Assembly: GCA_049975425.1 (NCBI GenBank)
Contig: JBNGDI010000003.1
Location: forward strand, 65,737 to 129,736
DNA: 64,000 bases
Origin: HyVt-105 sp049975425
Lineage (GTDB): Bacteria; Bacteroidota; Bacteroidia; Bacteroidales; VadinHA17
Direction of reading: 5' to 3'
In this document: one piece after another, positions 52,547-62,267 of the stretch
Layout of the letters: each line of letters starts with the position of its first letter
Position numbering within the stretch: position 1 is the first letter of the stretch
Position numbers and translations under genes: made by a program
Notes under the pieces: generated by a model
Told to the model about the DNA's origin: nothing
The model's database searches: none
Seen by the model: the letters and a program-made list of their open reading frames with translations, nothing else

Positions 52547-53554
52547 ATGGAAAGAATCAGGGAAAATTTCGATCTGCAAATGCACAACACCTTCGGGGTA
52601 GCGGCCAGGGCCAGGTATTTTCTTCCCCTTACCGCTGAAGAAGACCTGCCCCTTCTTCCCGGGTTGCTGAAGAACCAGAAACACCTGATACTGGGGGGTG
52701 GCAGCAATGTGCTTTTTCGAAAAGATTTTGAAGGAACAGTCATCCATCCGGTCATGAAAGGGATCCGGATAATGGAAGAAGACAGGGATTCGGTGCGGGT
52801 ACAGGTAATGGCCGGGGAAAACTGGGACCGTTTTGTGGCCTGGGCAGTGGAACGGGGATGGGGAGGCCTGGAAAACCTGTCGTACATTCCCGGAAATACG
52901 GGGGCATCACCCATACAGAATATCGGAGCGTACGGGGTGGAAGTAAAAGAAAATATCGAATGGGTAAACACCCTGGTACTGGCTGACGGAGAACATAAAC
53001 GGTTCGATCAGGCCGCATGCAGGTTCGGTTACCGCGACAGTATATTTAAAAACGAGTGGAAAGGCCGGGTGCTGGTGGTTTCGGTTGTTTTCAGGCTGAT
53101 GAAACGGCCGGTATTAAGAACAGATTACGCCCAGGTGGAAGAAGAAATGCAACGGTCAGGCCTTACCGGTCTTGCCGGTATCCGGGCCGCTGTCATTCAT
53201 ATAAGAAAAAGAAAATTACCCGATCCGGCCGTCACAGGCAATGCGGGCAGTTTTTTCAAGAACCCGGTCATCCCCGTGTCCGATTACATTACCCTGAGAA
53301 GGGAATTCCCGGATATACCCGGTTACCCGGCCGGTGAAGAAAGGGTAAAAACAGCAGCGGCCTGGCTGATCGACCGGTGCGGGTGGAAAGGATACCGGGA
53401 AGGCGATGCAGGAGTGCACCATCTTCAGCCCCTGGTACTGGTTAATCACGGAAAGGCAACGGGGCAGGATATCTATAACCTGTCGGAAAAGATCATGGAA
53501 TCGGTCAGGAAGAAATTCGGCATTATACTGGAACGGGAAGTAACGGTAATCTGA
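52547..53554 (+). CDS. murB: UDP-N-acetylenolpyruvoylglucosamine reductase
   Basis: FAD enzyme that reduces UDP-GlcNAc-enolpyruvate to UDP-MurNAc in peptidoglycan synthesis. 335 residues, type I form: LILGGGSNVLFRKDF and YIPGNTGASPIQNIGAYGVE bind FAD, CRFGYRDSIFK includes the conserved Arg and GNAGSFFKNPV the proton-donating Ser. The extra loop typical of type I MurB is present. Divergent from the glycosyltransferase gene, with its own promoter; mltG lies convergent downstream. Confidence 0.96.
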   Translation: MERIRENFDLQMHNTFGVAARARYFLPLTAEEDLPLLPGLLKNQKHLILGGGSNVLFRKDFEGTVIHPVMKGIRIMEEDRDSVRVQVMAGENWDRFVAWAVERGWGGLENLSYIPGNTGASPIQNIGAYGVEVKENIEWVNTLVLADGEHKRFDQAACRFGYRDSIFKNEWKGRVLVVSVVFRLMKRPVLRTDYAQVEEEMQRSGLTGLAGIRAAVIHIRKRKLPDPAVTGNAGSFFKNPVIPVSDYITLRREFPDIPGYPAGEERVKTAAAWLIDRCGWKGYREGDAGVHHLQPLVLVNHGKATGQDIYNLSEKIMESVRKKFGIILEREVTVI

Positions 53555-53581
53555 GTTTTCTTAAGCATACCTGTCTGGAAA

Positions 53582-54637
53582 TCATCTGTATATTCTTTGC
53601 TGGTTAAGTGCCCGGCGGTAACTGGCCGCATACCGGTTATGCTCCTCAAGGGTCCTTGAAAAATGGTGAAAACCAGAAAAATCATCACGGGCACAGAAAT
53701 ACAGGTAATCATGCTCCTCGTGATCAAGCACGGCCTCCATAGCAACAATGGAAGGGATGCGTATGGGTCCGGGCGGCAGCCCTCTGTTTTTGTAGGTATT
53801 ATAGGGTGAATTTACCTGCAGGTCGCGGGTAAGGATCCGGTTCTTGGAGAAATTGCCCAGGGCAAATTTAATGGTTGGATCGGCCTGCAGGGGGATGCCC
53901 CTTTCCAGCCGGTTGATATACACTCCGGCGATGGTGGGTTTCTCAATATCGAACCGGGTTTCTTCATCAATAATCGAGGCCAGCGTGGCTACCTCCACGG
54001 GTTCAAGCCCCACGGCGGCAGCCTTCCGTTTCCGTTCGTCATTCCAAAACCGTTCGTATTCCTGTTTCATCCTTCTGACAAAAGATTCGGTCGAAGCATT
54101 CCAGAAAAACTCGTAGGTGTTCGGAATAAACATTGCCGGGAAAGTTTCCCGTGTAAACCCATATTCTTCTGGCACTCCTTCCCGGAGTAAGTATTGCGCC
54201 AGGGCAGCGGAATCGGGTTCAAGTTGTCGGGCAATTTTCCCTGCCAGCTCTTCCAGGGTTCGGTAATTGATAAAGGTAACCATTACAGGCACCTGGGCAC
54301 CCGATCGCAGCATATTGATCAGTGCATTGTGGCTCATGCCGTTGGCAAGGAGGTAATGGCCAGGATAAATATGGGCAGGCAGGTTTTTCCTTTCGGCCAG
54401 CTTGTCGAACACTTCGGGATTTTTCAGAAATTCCAGGCTGTCAAGCCGGTGAAGCACGTCCTGATAAGTGTCCGTTGTATAGATATAGAACGACCGCCCC
54501 TCTCCCGGCGGAATGCTGACATTCTTACCGAAAATATACCAGTACAGCAACGCCCCCGCCACCAGGAACGGAAGGACCACCACCCATATCCATCGGATCA
54601 GAAATGCGCCTTTTTTTCTCCTCTTCATCTTCATCAT
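53582..54637 (-). CDS. mltG: endolytic murein transglycosylase
   Basis: 351 residues. A basic N-terminus and single transmembrane helix (IWVVVLPFLVAGALLYWYIF) anchor the protein in the inner membrane; the YceG-like domain follows with ATLASIIDEETRFDIEKPTI (catalytic Glu), VYINRLERGIPLQADPTIKF, SPYNTYKNRGLPPGPI and IVAMEAVLDHEEHDYLYFCA. Cuts nascent glycan strands and terminates elongation. It is separated by 49 bases from the aminotransferase gene upstream. Confidence 0.95.
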   Translation of the reverse strand: MMKMKRRKKGAFLIRWIWVVVLPFLVAGALLYWYIFGKNVSIPPGEGRSFYIYTTDTYQDVLHRLDSLEFLKNPEVFDKLAERKNLPAHIYPGHYLLANGMSHNALINMLRSGAQVPVMVTFINYRTLEELAGKIARQLEPDSAALAQYLLREGVPEEYGFTRETFPAMFIPNTYEFFWNASTESFVRRMKQEYERFWNDERKRKAAAVGLEPVEVATLASIIDEETRFDIEKPTIAGVYINRLERGIPLQADPTIKFALGNFSKNRILTRDLQVNSPYNTYKNRGLPPGPIRIPSIVAMEAVLDHEEHDYLYFCARDDFSGFHHFSRTLEEHNRYAASYRRALNQQRIYR

Positions 54638-54686
54638 TTTCCTGATAATCTGCTACAAAAAACGGACCGTTCCGGTATTCCCTCGC

Positions 54687-55880
54687 TTATTCAAGAACAG
54701 ATACAGCTCTATCCAGCCTCCGAAGGGCTTCCGTGAGCTTTTCTTCGGATGCAGCATATGACAATCTGATACAGGAAGGCATACCGAAGGCTCCTCCGGG
54801 CACCACCGACACATGGGCTTCTTCAAGCAGATACATGGCAAGGTCAGTATCGTTTCTTACCGTCCGCGAACCTGCCGATTTTCCGTACAGGGCTGAAATA
54901 TCGGGAAATACGTAGAATGCCCCTCTGGGGAGGTTCACCTCTATTCCGTTCATTTCTTTCAGCCTGCCAACTACCAGATCCCTTCTTTTCCGGAATTCCT
55001 CCTTCATTTTCATGGCATAGGCATTCCCCGACCGGATGGCCGCCAACGCAGCCCGCTGGGCGATAGAGGAAGCCCCTGATGTCATCTGTCCCTGCAGTTT
55101 AATGCATGCTTTGGCTATCCACAGTGGAGCAGCCAGGTATCCTATCCGCCAGCCGGTCATGGCATATCCTTTCGAAACCCCGTTGATGGTTACCACCCGG
55201 TCAGAGATCTCTCCGAACCCGGCCATGGGTACGTGCTCTCCCTCGAAGTTGATGTATTCATAGATCTCATCGGAAATAACAAAAACGCCGGGGCGGGAAG
55301 CCACCACCCGGGCAATTTCACTCAGCTCATCACAGGAATACACGCTTCCGGTAGGATTACAGGGCGAATTGATAAGTACAGCCCGGGTCCGTTCGGTCAT
55401 AGCCTGGTGGATCTGATCGGCCGTCACCTTGTAATCCCTCTCCAGGGAACCCTCAACAATTACAGGGACCCCTCCTGCCAGCTTCACCAGCTCAACGTAA
55501 CTTACCCAGTAAGGAGAAAGTATTATGACCTCTTCCCCCGGGTTAACCAGGCACAGCAGGGCATTGGCCAGGCTGTGCTTGGCTCCGCCCGACACCACGA
55601 TCTGGTCGGCCTGGAATTCCAGCCCGTTTTCTTTTCTCAGCTTGTCTGCAATGGCCTCCCTGAGGTCTCTGTAACCGGGAACCGGACTATAGAACGAAAA
55701 ATTTTCATCAATAGCCTGTTTGGCTGCTTCTTTCACATGATCGGGTGTAAAAAAATCGGGTTCTCCCACACTCAGATCGATCACATCGATGCCCCTGGCC
55801 GCAAGATCTTTGCTTTTCTGTGACATGGCCAGGGTTTGCGACGCAGCCATAGCGGCAATACGGTGAGCTACTTGTTCCAT
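54687..55880 (-). CDS. aspartate-type class I aminotransferase
   Basis: 397 residues from the ATG at 55880 (MEQVAHRIAAMAASQT); the frame upstream is not conserved in appearance. Subgroup I-gamma/beta aminotransferase: VIDLSVGEPDFFTPDHV, INSPCNPTGSVYS, VISDEIYEY and VSKGYAMTGWRIGYL with PLP-Lys. Transaminates aspartate with 2-oxoglutarate or a related pair (prephenate activity occurs in this subgroup). Followed 49 bases later by mltG. Confidence 0.9.
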   Translation of the reverse strand: MEQVAHRIAAMAASQTLAMSQKSKDLAARGIDVIDLSVGEPDFFTPDHVKEAAKQAIDENFSFYSPVPGYRDLREAIADKLRKENGLEFQADQIVVSGGAKHSLANALLCLVNPGEEVIILSPYWVSYVELVKLAGGVPVIVEGSLERDYKVTADQIHQAMTERTRAVLINSPCNPTGSVYSCDELSEIARVVASRPGVFVISDEIYEYINFEGEHVPMAGFGEISDRVVTINGVSKGYAMTGWRIGYLAAPLWIAKACIKLQGQMTSGASSIAQRAALAAIRSGNAYAMKMKEEFRKRRDLVVGRLKEMNGIEVNLPRGAFYVFPDISALYGKSAGSRTVRNDTDLAMYLLEEAHVSVVPGGAFGMPSCIRLSYAASEEKLTEALRRLDRAVSVLE

Positions 55881-55952
55881 GAAAAACTGTTTTGACAGAT
55901 GAAATAATAGAAGGCGGAGCCCAACGAAGCCCCGACATCCGAAAATAAAAAC

Positions 55953-55960
55953 CAAAAATA
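55953..55960 (-). promoter_or_regulatory. possible promoter of the aspartate aminotransferase gene
   Basis: Minus strand TATTTTTG matches TAnnTTTG, 72 bases before the ATG at 55880. No clear TTTG element 19-21 bases upstream. Confidence 0.45.
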
Positions 55961-56010
55961 AGTTTTAATCAGAAAATAACTAATATTGTAAGGAATAAAA
56001 GAGCTTCCTT

Positions 56011-56529
56011 ATGGACATCATCGAAATGATCAAGTACAGCGTTCCTGCACTGATCGTATTCTTCACGGCCTTTTTCATGATGCGTTTTTACATGCAGAAA
56101 GAAGCCAGGGAACGAAAAGTCGACCTGGTGATCAGAAACCAGCAAACCATCACCCCTCTTCGGCTGCAGGCATATGAACGCCTGGCTCTTTTCCTGGAAA
56201 GGATCAATCCGGAATCCATGCTGATGCGGGTCAACCAGCCTGGAATGAACAGCCAGCAGCTTCAGAGTCAATTGCTGGCCACGATCAGAGCTGAATTTGA
56301 ACATAACCTGTCGCAGCAGATCTATATCACTCCTCAGGCCTGGGAAGTGGTAAAAAATGCCAAAAACAATACCATCAAACTGATTAACACCTCTGCCGAC
56401 AAAGTGAAACCCGATGCCCCGGCCATGGAGCTCAACAGGCATATTCTGGAAAAAGTGATTGAAACGGAGGCAGCTCCTTCCCAGGCCGCCCTGGAATTCC
56501 TAAAAAAGGAGGTCAGCACTTTTTTCTGA
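56011..56529 (+). CDS. membrane-anchored conserved protein of unknown function
   Basis: 172 residues. One N-terminal transmembrane helix (YSVPALIVFFTAFFMMRFYM) followed by a cytoplasmic or periplasmic helical domain (LRLQAYERLALFLERINPES, QLLATIRAEFEHNLSQQIYI, AWEVVKNAKNNTIKLIN). The plan is shared by a Bacteroidota-specific family I cannot name with confidence. No enzyme motif. Divergent from the aminotransferase gene, convergent with htpG. Confidence 0.7.
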   Translation: MDIIEMIKYSVPALIVFFTAFFMMRFYMQKEARERKVDLVIRNQQTITPLRLQAYERLALFLERINPESMLMRVNQPGMNSQQLQSQLLATIRAEFEHNLSQQIYITPQAWEVVKNAKNNTIKLINTSADKVKPDAPAMELNRHILEKVIETEAAPSQAALEFLKKEVSTFF

Positions 56530-56565
56530 TCAGCCCCCGGCTGGCATCAGCCCTCATGCGGGCTT

Positions 56566-58611
56566 CTACATCAGCTCAATACTCCTCTTTACGAACCGGT
56601 TGAGTTCCTCCCCCGTCAGCATATTGTTCGACAACAGGGCCAGATCAATCAGCTGGCGGACCAGCTTGTTTTTCCCGGCATAACTTTCCAGCATTTCCTT
56701 CTTTTTCTTTTCCAGCTCACCGATTTTTTTATCCAGTTCTTCCAGACGGTCTTTTTCCTCCTGCGGAATTTCCTCGTCCTTTTTCTCCTTGTGTCCGGAT
56801 TCCAGATCTGCCTTGTTTTTCCTGATCGGTTCCAGTTTTTCTTCAATCTTTCCGATTTTCTCCCTCAGTTTCTTGTCCTTGTCTTCGTTGATCTTCAGGA
56901 TGAGATGATGGTTTGCATTAATCACCAGATTGTACTGGTCGGGTATGTCTCCGTAGAAACGCATACCTCCGCCCAGCTCAGACATATCCTTCATCCTTCG
57001 CATCCATTCCGACTGGGTGATGACCACCGGCTGGTCATCTTCGGCCATGGCCTCAAATGAAACGGTAAAATGCTCCTTTTGCGGAAGCTGGCTCTGGAAA
57101 ACCGGGATCAGCTCATTCTGTTGCTCCGGAGTAAGTTTCGATTCATGGGTTTCCTCCTTCTGGATGAGCTTTTCCACCACATCGGCATCCACCCGCACAA
57201 AATGGGAATTGTCCAGCTTCTGTTCCAGGTAGTTCAGGAAGTGGGTATCCAGTTGTCCTTCCATCAGCAGCACGTCGTACCCCTTCTTATTGGCTTTCTC
57301 GATATAGCTGTATTGTTTGTCTTTATCAGTGGCATACAGGTAAACCAGATTCTTGTGCTTATCGGTTTGATTTTCTTTGATCAGCTTCTGATACTCTTCC
57401 AGTGTAAAATACTTTCCTTCCGTATTCTTCAGCAAAGCAAAATCTTTTGCCCTGTCGTAAAACTTCTCCTCACTGATCATTCCGAATTCGATAAACAGCT
57501 TCAGGTCGTCCCATTTTTTTTCAAAGCTGCTCCGGTCGTTTTTAAATATCTCGGCCAGCTTATCGGCCACTTTTTTGGTAATATGCAAGGATATCTTCTT
57601 TACATTGGAATCACTCTGGAGAAAGCTTCTCGAAACATTCAGCGGAATATCGGGAGAATCGATCACCCCGTGTAAAAGGGTGAGGAATTCCGGAACAATG
57701 CCCTCTACGGAATCGGTAACATATACCTGATTGCAATATAACTGAATTTTATTCTTCTGGATATCGAAATTGCTCTTGATCCGGGGAAAATACAGAATTC
57801 CGGTCAGTTTAAACGGATAGTCCACATTCAGATGGATATGAAACATGGGTTCTTCCTGGGTGGGATAAAGTGAACGGTAAAATTCCAGGTAGTCCTCGTC
57901 TTTCAGGTCGGCCGGTTTTCTGGTCCACAAAGGGCGTGTTTCGTTGATAATACGGTCACGGCCTGTTTCCACCTCTTTCCCGTCTTTCCATTCCTTTTCC
58001 TTTCCGAACGCAATTTCTACCGGAAGGAACCGGCAGTATTTCTTCAGGATCTCATATATCCTGTTTTCATCGAGAAACTCCTTTGAGTCCTTGTCAATAT
58101 GCAGCACCACATCGGTACCGACCTCGGGCTTCTCGGTCTCTTCAATGGTGTACTCCGGGGATCCGCTACATATCCATTTTACTGCCTGAGCCCCTTCACG
58201 GTATGATCGGGTAATGATCTCTACCTTTTCAGAAACCATAAAGGCTGAATAAAACCCAAGCCCGAAATGGCCGATGATGGCATTCGACTGTTCCTTGTAT
58301 TTTTCCAGGAATTCGCCTGCACTGGAAAAGGCGATCTGATTGATAAACCTGTCAATTTCTTCGGCGGTCATTCCCACACCGCGGTCGGAAACGGTAATGG
58401 TTTTCTTTTTCTTGTCCACACTAACCCTGATCGTCTGGTCTCCCAGTTCGTCCTTGTACTCTCCCACACTGGCCAGTGTTCTCAGTTTCTGGGTGGCATC
58501 CACGGCATTACTGATCATTTCCCTGAGAAATATTTCATGGTCGGAATACAGGAATTTTTTAATGATCGGGAAAATGTTTTCCGAAGTCACATCAATCTTA
58601 CCTGTTTGCAT
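56566..58611 (-). CDS. htpG: molecular chaperone HtpG (bacterial Hsp90)
   Basis: 681 residues from the ATG at 58611 (MQTGKIDVTSENIFPI). The N-terminal ATPase (LYSDHEIFLREMISNAVDA with the Glu and Asn, VSDRGVGMT, IGHFGLGFYSAFMV) is followed by the middle domain (FLTLLHGVIDSPDIPLNVSR) and the C-terminal dimerisation domain. A long charged helical insert in the C-terminal third (KIEEKLEPIRKNKADLESGH) is a Bacteroidota-type elaboration. Single gene. Confidence 0.96.
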   Translation of the reverse strand: MQTGKIDVTSENIFPIIKKFLYSDHEIFLREMISNAVDATQKLRTLASVGEYKDELGDQTIRVSVDKKKKTITVSDRGVGMTAEEIDRFINQIAFSSAGEFLEKYKEQSNAIIGHFGLGFYSAFMVSEKVEIITRSYREGAQAVKWICSGSPEYTIEETEKPEVGTDVVLHIDKDSKEFLDENRIYEILKKYCRFLPVEIAFGKEKEWKDGKEVETGRDRIINETRPLWTRKPADLKDEDYLEFYRSLYPTQEEPMFHIHLNVDYPFKLTGILYFPRIKSNFDIQKNKIQLYCNQVYVTDSVEGIVPEFLTLLHGVIDSPDIPLNVSRSFLQSDSNVKKISLHITKKVADKLAEIFKNDRSSFEKKWDDLKLFIEFGMISEEKFYDRAKDFALLKNTEGKYFTLEEYQKLIKENQTDKHKNLVYLYATDKDKQYSYIEKANKKGYDVLLMEGQLDTHFLNYLEQKLDNSHFVRVDADVVEKLIQKEETHESKLTPEQQNELIPVFQSQLPQKEHFTVSFEAMAEDDQPVVITQSEWMRRMKDMSELGGGMRFYGDIPDQYNLVINANHHLILKINEDKDKKLREKIGKIEEKLEPIRKNKADLESGHKEKKDEEIPQEEKDRLEELDKKIGELEKKKKEMLESYAGKNKLVRQLIDLALLSNNMLTGEELNRFVKRSIELM

Positions 58612-58713
58612 AGTTTGTTCTGTTTGGTTAAACAATGTTCGTCCCCGCGAATTTTGCAAAGGATATGCCATAAGAAAAAACCTGACAGAAAGTCACCGCA
58701 GAAAAGCCTGATC

Positions 58714-59250
58714 TCAGACAGAGCATCCCTCCATGAAAATAAAAATGGCCCCTGTTATCAGAAGCAATATAACATAGACCAGGAGAGCCAGGTAGGTGAT
58801 GCGGGTATATTTTTTTTCACGCATCAGTACCCTTTTGCTGATGATTCCCCTGACGTGGTTATTGATCCGGAGAAAAGCATTCTCATTCCGCCGGAAAACG
58901 GCATAACAGCCAAGGCTCAGCAGGTCGTTCTGCAACTTTTCACTGAATTCGGGCAGCAGAACAATCAGTTCAATATTTCTGTTCATCCACTGAATATCCT
59001 TGATATTCTGTTTCAGTTCCGCAATCCGGGCAGAACGGTCGCCGTTAAAATTTGCGCTGATCACTGCTATGATGGTATGATACCTGAAATATTGTCCCTT
59101 ATCATAGATATCTTTCAATCGGTCGACGGAGTAGCAATGGACAATCTCGTATTTAGTGTTATCATGAAATTCCAGGGCTACTTCTTCCATGTAAGCTTTG
59201 TGCTCATCTACCAGAAACAGGAGCGTTTTTTGCCTGGAAAACAATTTCAT
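58714..59250 (-). CDS. pseudo-receiver protein with C-terminal transmembrane tail
   Basis: 178 residues from the ATG at 59250. The first 130 fit the receiver fold (KTLLFLVDEHKAYMEEVALEF, VHCYSVDRLKDIYDKGQY, IIAVISANFNGDRSARI, NIELIVLLPEFSE, LSLGCYAVFRRNENAF), but the phospho-acceptor Asp expected after the third strand is missing (VISAN). A single transmembrane helix (ITYLALLVYVILLLITGAIFI) ends the protein, so the domain faces the cytoplasm. Unusual architecture; probably a phosphorylation-independent scaffold or membrane-localised regulator. The upstream secreted-protein gene starts 86 bases away. Confidence 0.55.
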   Translation of the reverse strand: MKLFSRQKTLLFLVDEHKAYMEEVALEFHDNTKYEIVHCYSVDRLKDIYDKGQYFRYHTIIAVISANFNGDRSARIAELKQNIKDIQWMNRNIELIVLLPEFSEKLQNDLLSLGCYAVFRRNENAFLRINNHVRGIISKRVLMREKKYTRITYLALLVYVILLLITGAIFIFMEGCSV

Positions 59251-59335
59251 GTGTGCCTGTAATGAATACCTCGAGTGTGAATGTAGGAATTTATTCTGAA
59301 ATGAGAAACCCGGACGACGGCCCCAGGATAATGCT

Positions 59336-60160
59336 TCACCTGTTTCGTACATCCACATCCTCCGTAAAGTGCCATTTCCCCTCCCTGAACTTCAGCCCGT
59401 CATAGGAAAAATCCGGGCCATAGAACCGGTATTGACCGGTCAGCGAAGGATCAGGAGGCGAAAGATGGTCGAATATGATCATATGGCGATCAGGGTGATA
59501 CCTCAGGGTCATGGTAGCCTGGGCCGTGTATTCGAAAATCATCCTGCATACAGGCGTTTCATTCTCGATGAAAACCGGCAGTCCGAACACAGGGTCTCCC
59601 TGCCGGTCGAACCACAGCACATCGATAATTTTTCTGGAGCTGAAAAGATCGTACATATCGGTGCCGAGCAGGACATAATACGGCACACTGTCGGTTGGAA
59701 CGGTGATCATATCGTAATACAGGCATCCGTACCACCGGTCGTGGGTCAGCATGCCGTCGCCCGCCTGATTCAACGGGCCTGAACGTCCCGATAATTGCAT
59801 GATATCCGCCGGCACGATACCGTTCTTTTTCTGTATCAGCGATTGGTAGTAATGAGTACCGTCATTCAGAGGGATATTCCATTGAATGATCCTGAAGGAG
59901 CTGTCGGGTGCCACCAGAATACCCAGGTTCCTGACATCCCCGAATGTCCTGTTCAAAGCGGTATCTTCCGCAAGAGCCTGCTGTAAAACCGATACCAGTT
60001 GCCGGTTTATCTCCATTTTCTGCCTGTCATCTGCCATCCGGTGTATTCTTTCGAAATACACCTGCAGACTGTCATCGGTTACCGGCCGTGTTTTTTCCCG
60101 GGCAAAACCATGATTTACAGCAGTCATCGTCAGATACAGGCACACCAGAATAATCCTCAT
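59336..60160 (-). CDS. secreted conserved protein of unknown function
   Basis: 274 residues; signal peptide (MRIILVCLYLTMTAVNHGFA), then a mostly beta-rich domain with segments VYFERIHRMADDRQKMEIN, FRIIQWNIPLNDGTHYYQS, VPYYVLLGTDMYDLFSS and YHPDRHMIIFDHLSPPDPS. Several positions (GxLxAPDSSFRIIQWN) recall secreted Bacteroidales proteins of uncharacterised families. I cannot assign a function. It may be in one transcript with the pseudo-receiver gene, whose start it precedes. Confidence 0.7.
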   Translation of the reverse strand: MRIILVCLYLTMTAVNHGFAREKTRPVTDDSLQVYFERIHRMADDRQKMEINRQLVSVLQQALAEDTALNRTFGDVRNLGILVAPDSSFRIIQWNIPLNDGTHYYQSLIQKKNGIVPADIMQLSGRSGPLNQAGDGMLTHDRWYGCLYYDMITVPTDSVPYYVLLGTDMYDLFSSRKIIDVLWFDRQGDPVFGLPVFIENETPVCRMIFEYTAQATMTLRYHPDRHMIIFDHLSPPDPSLTGQYRFYGPDFSYDGLKFREGKWHFTEDVDVRNR

Positions 60161-60200
60161 AGCTTAAATCGGTTGAAAGAAAAACGGGGATATTCCGCAT

Positions 60201-61391
60201 TTATTTTCCGGTCTGTTCAATCGACCGGTTCAGTATATCACATGCCAGCAGGATGTCTTCTTCTGAAATAGTCAGGGGCGGACTGATCCTGAATGAATGA
60301 TCGTTGAACAGAAACCAGTCGGATACTACCCCGTTTTCTATTGCCTTGAAGACAGTTCGGATATTCCGTTCGGAATCGCCCAGATCCACTGCCAGGAAAA
60401 GACCTTTCCCCCTGATTTCCCTTATGGAAGGATGGTTCAGGTTCTTTCTGAAAATTGCTTCCTTCCCAGATATGTTCCATGAATTCATTCCGGCAATCAG
60501 TTTTTTCATTCCGGCCAGTCCGGCTGCACAACTTACCGGATGTCCTCCGAAAGTGGTAATATGGCCCAGGGGGGGATTGCTTGCCAGGCTTTTCAAAAGG
60601 TGTTCAGAAGCAATAAAGGCTCCCAGGGGCATCCCACAGCCCAATCCCTTGGCAAGTACCAGAATATCGGGAACCACCTGTTCGTGCATAAAGGCAAAAA
60701 GGGGGCCGGTGTGTGCGAAAGCCGTCTGTATTTCGTCAAAGACCAGGAGTGCCCCTTTTTCCGTGCATTTTTCCCGCAATGCCTTCAGAAAGCCGGGGGC
60801 AGGCAATCTGATACCCGCTTCACCCTGTATGGGCTCGACCACCACGCAGGCGCACTGACGGCTGATCTGTTCAAGCTGACTGAAATCATTGAAATCAAGT
60901 AAACGGATTCCGGGCAGCAACGGTCGAAAAGCATTTTTGAAGCATTCTCCGCCCATGATACTGAGGGCCCCCTGGCTACTTCCGTGATAGGCATTCCTGA
61001 ATGCCACGATCTCCGTCCTTCCTGTAAACCGTTTGGCCAGTTTCATAGCCCCTTCTACGGCTTCGCTTCCCGAATTGACAAAATAGACCTGGCTGAGGGG
61101 CTCCGGCAGATTATCGACAAGCAGTTCGGCCAGCCTCACCTGGGGATGCTGAATATATTCCCCATATACCATAAGGTGCAGATATTTATCTGCCTGGTCT
61201 TTCACAGCCGCCACTACATCCGGATCATGATGCCCCAGATAGCTGACCGATACGCCGGATACCAGATCAAGGTATTTTTTCTTACCGGGCCCGAACATCC
61301 ATGAACCCGAGGCATGTACTATTTCAATATTCAGGGGAGTATCTGAAGTTTTGGCAATCAGTTGCCTGAAAAGTTGTCGGTCGCTTAGCAT
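60201..61391 (-). CDS. class III aminotransferase
   Basis: 396-residue PLP enzyme of the acetylornithine/4-aminobutyrate group. VYFVNSGSEAVEGAMKLAK, VVVEPIQGEAGIRLPAPGF, LLVFDEIQTAFAHTG (PLP-binding Asp) and VLAKGLGCGMPLGAFI (PLP-Lys) are conserved. The specific substrate is unclear; the C-terminus and the DEIQTA variant differ from ArgD, so omega-amino acid transaminase is also likely. No arginine or GABA genes flank it. Confidence 0.88.
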   Translation of the reverse strand: MLSDRQLFRQLIAKTSDTPLNIEIVHASGSWMFGPGKKKYLDLVSGVSVSYLGHHDPDVVAAVKDQADKYLHLMVYGEYIQHPQVRLAELLVDNLPEPLSQVYFVNSGSEAVEGAMKLAKRFTGRTEIVAFRNAYHGSSQGALSIMGGECFKNAFRPLLPGIRLLDFNDFSQLEQISRQCACVVVEPIQGEAGIRLPAPGFLKALREKCTEKGALLVFDEIQTAFAHTGPLFAFMHEQVVPDILVLAKGLGCGMPLGAFIASEHLLKSLASNPPLGHITTFGGHPVSCAAGLAGMKKLIAGMNSWNISGKEAIFRKNLNHPSIREIRGKGLFLAVDLGDSERNIRTVFKAIENGVVSDWFLFNDHSFRISPPLTISEEDILLACDILNRSIEQTGK

Positions 61392-61427
61392 AGAGAAACT
61401 GGAAAATCATGTTCAGCCGGCGGCAGG

Positions 61428-62153
61428 CTACTTGACCATCAGGTTAATATCTTTCATCAATTGTTCCTTGTATGACTTTCCTATGGGGATTCCCTTGAGG
61501 CCGTGGTCGGTTTCTATTTCCACCAAATTATCCTGTATAATGGCAATTTTGTTTATATTGATTATATAGGATCGGTGAATGCGAATGAATTTGGCCGGAG
61601 GCAACTTCTTTTCAATGGCCTTCATGGTAAAATGAATGGTATACTTTTCATTGAAAGTATTTAGAATAACATAGTTTTCAAGGGCTTCCACCCACAGAAT
61701 ATCATCCAGCTTGAGTCGCACCAGCGAAGAGCCTTTCTTAATAAAGATCTCTTCCCTGGCATGATTGTCAAGTCGGGAAAGCTGGTAACGGCTGTTTGCC
61801 TTCGATACGGCACGGTAAAAGCGCGGATAGGCAATGGGCTTCAGCAGGTAATCGGTTACATCATAACTGAAAGCATCCAGCGCATATTTTTCTTTTGAGG
61901 AAATAATGATGATCTGCGGTGGTTGTTTCAGGGTATTCATAAAATCGATCCCGCTCATCTCGGGCATTTCAATATCCAGAAAAATCAGATTGATCTGGTT
62001 ATTACTGGTAATGGTATTGATGGCTTCCACTGCTGTGGAAAAGGAGGAAATCAGGTTCAGGAAATTGGTTTTCTTAATGAATTCTTCTATAACCAACCTC
62101 GACATTCTGTCATCATCTACAACAATACAGTTCATTTTGGGGGATTTCGTCAT
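61428..62153 (-). CDS. LytTR-type response regulator
   Basis: 241 residues. REC domain (CIVVDDDRMSRL, LIFLDIEMPEMSGIDF with the phospho-acceptor Asp, IIIISSKEKYAL, DYLLKPIAYPRFY) and LytTR DNA-binding domain (IFIKKGSSLVRLKLDDILW, KFIRIHRSYIININKI). Start given at 62153; an ATG six codons later is equally possible. No LytS-type histidine kinase is next to it, so it is an orphan; in Bacteroidota such kinases are often encoded elsewhere. A TAnnTTTG element lies 40 bases upstream. Confidence 0.93.
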   Translation of the reverse strand: MTKSPKMNCIVVDDDRMSRLVIEEFIKKTNFLNLISSFSTAVEAINTITSNNQINLIFLDIEMPEMSGIDFMNTLKQPPQIIIISSKEKYALDAFSYDVTDYLLKPIAYPRFYRAVSKANSRYQLSRLDNHAREEIFIKKGSSLVRLKLDDILWVEALENYVILNTFNEKYTIHFTMKAIEKKLPPAKFIRIHRSYIININKIAIIQDNLVEIETDHGLKGIPIGKSYKEQLMKDINLMVK

Positions 62154-62192
62154 ACAAATCAGTATGCTGGTAATTCATATCGGTCTATTCAT

Positions 62193-62200
62193 CAAATATA
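62193..62200 (-). promoter_or_regulatory. promoter element of the LytTR regulator gene
   Basis: Minus strand TATATTTG, an exact TAnnTTTG match, 40 bases before the ATG at 62153. The upstream -33 element is weak. Confidence 0.5.
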
Positions 62201-62267
62201 ATAATAAAAAATATTTTATGGAACAAGATGGTTAACTGTTTCCTTTACGAAAAAAAGACTGAAAAGG

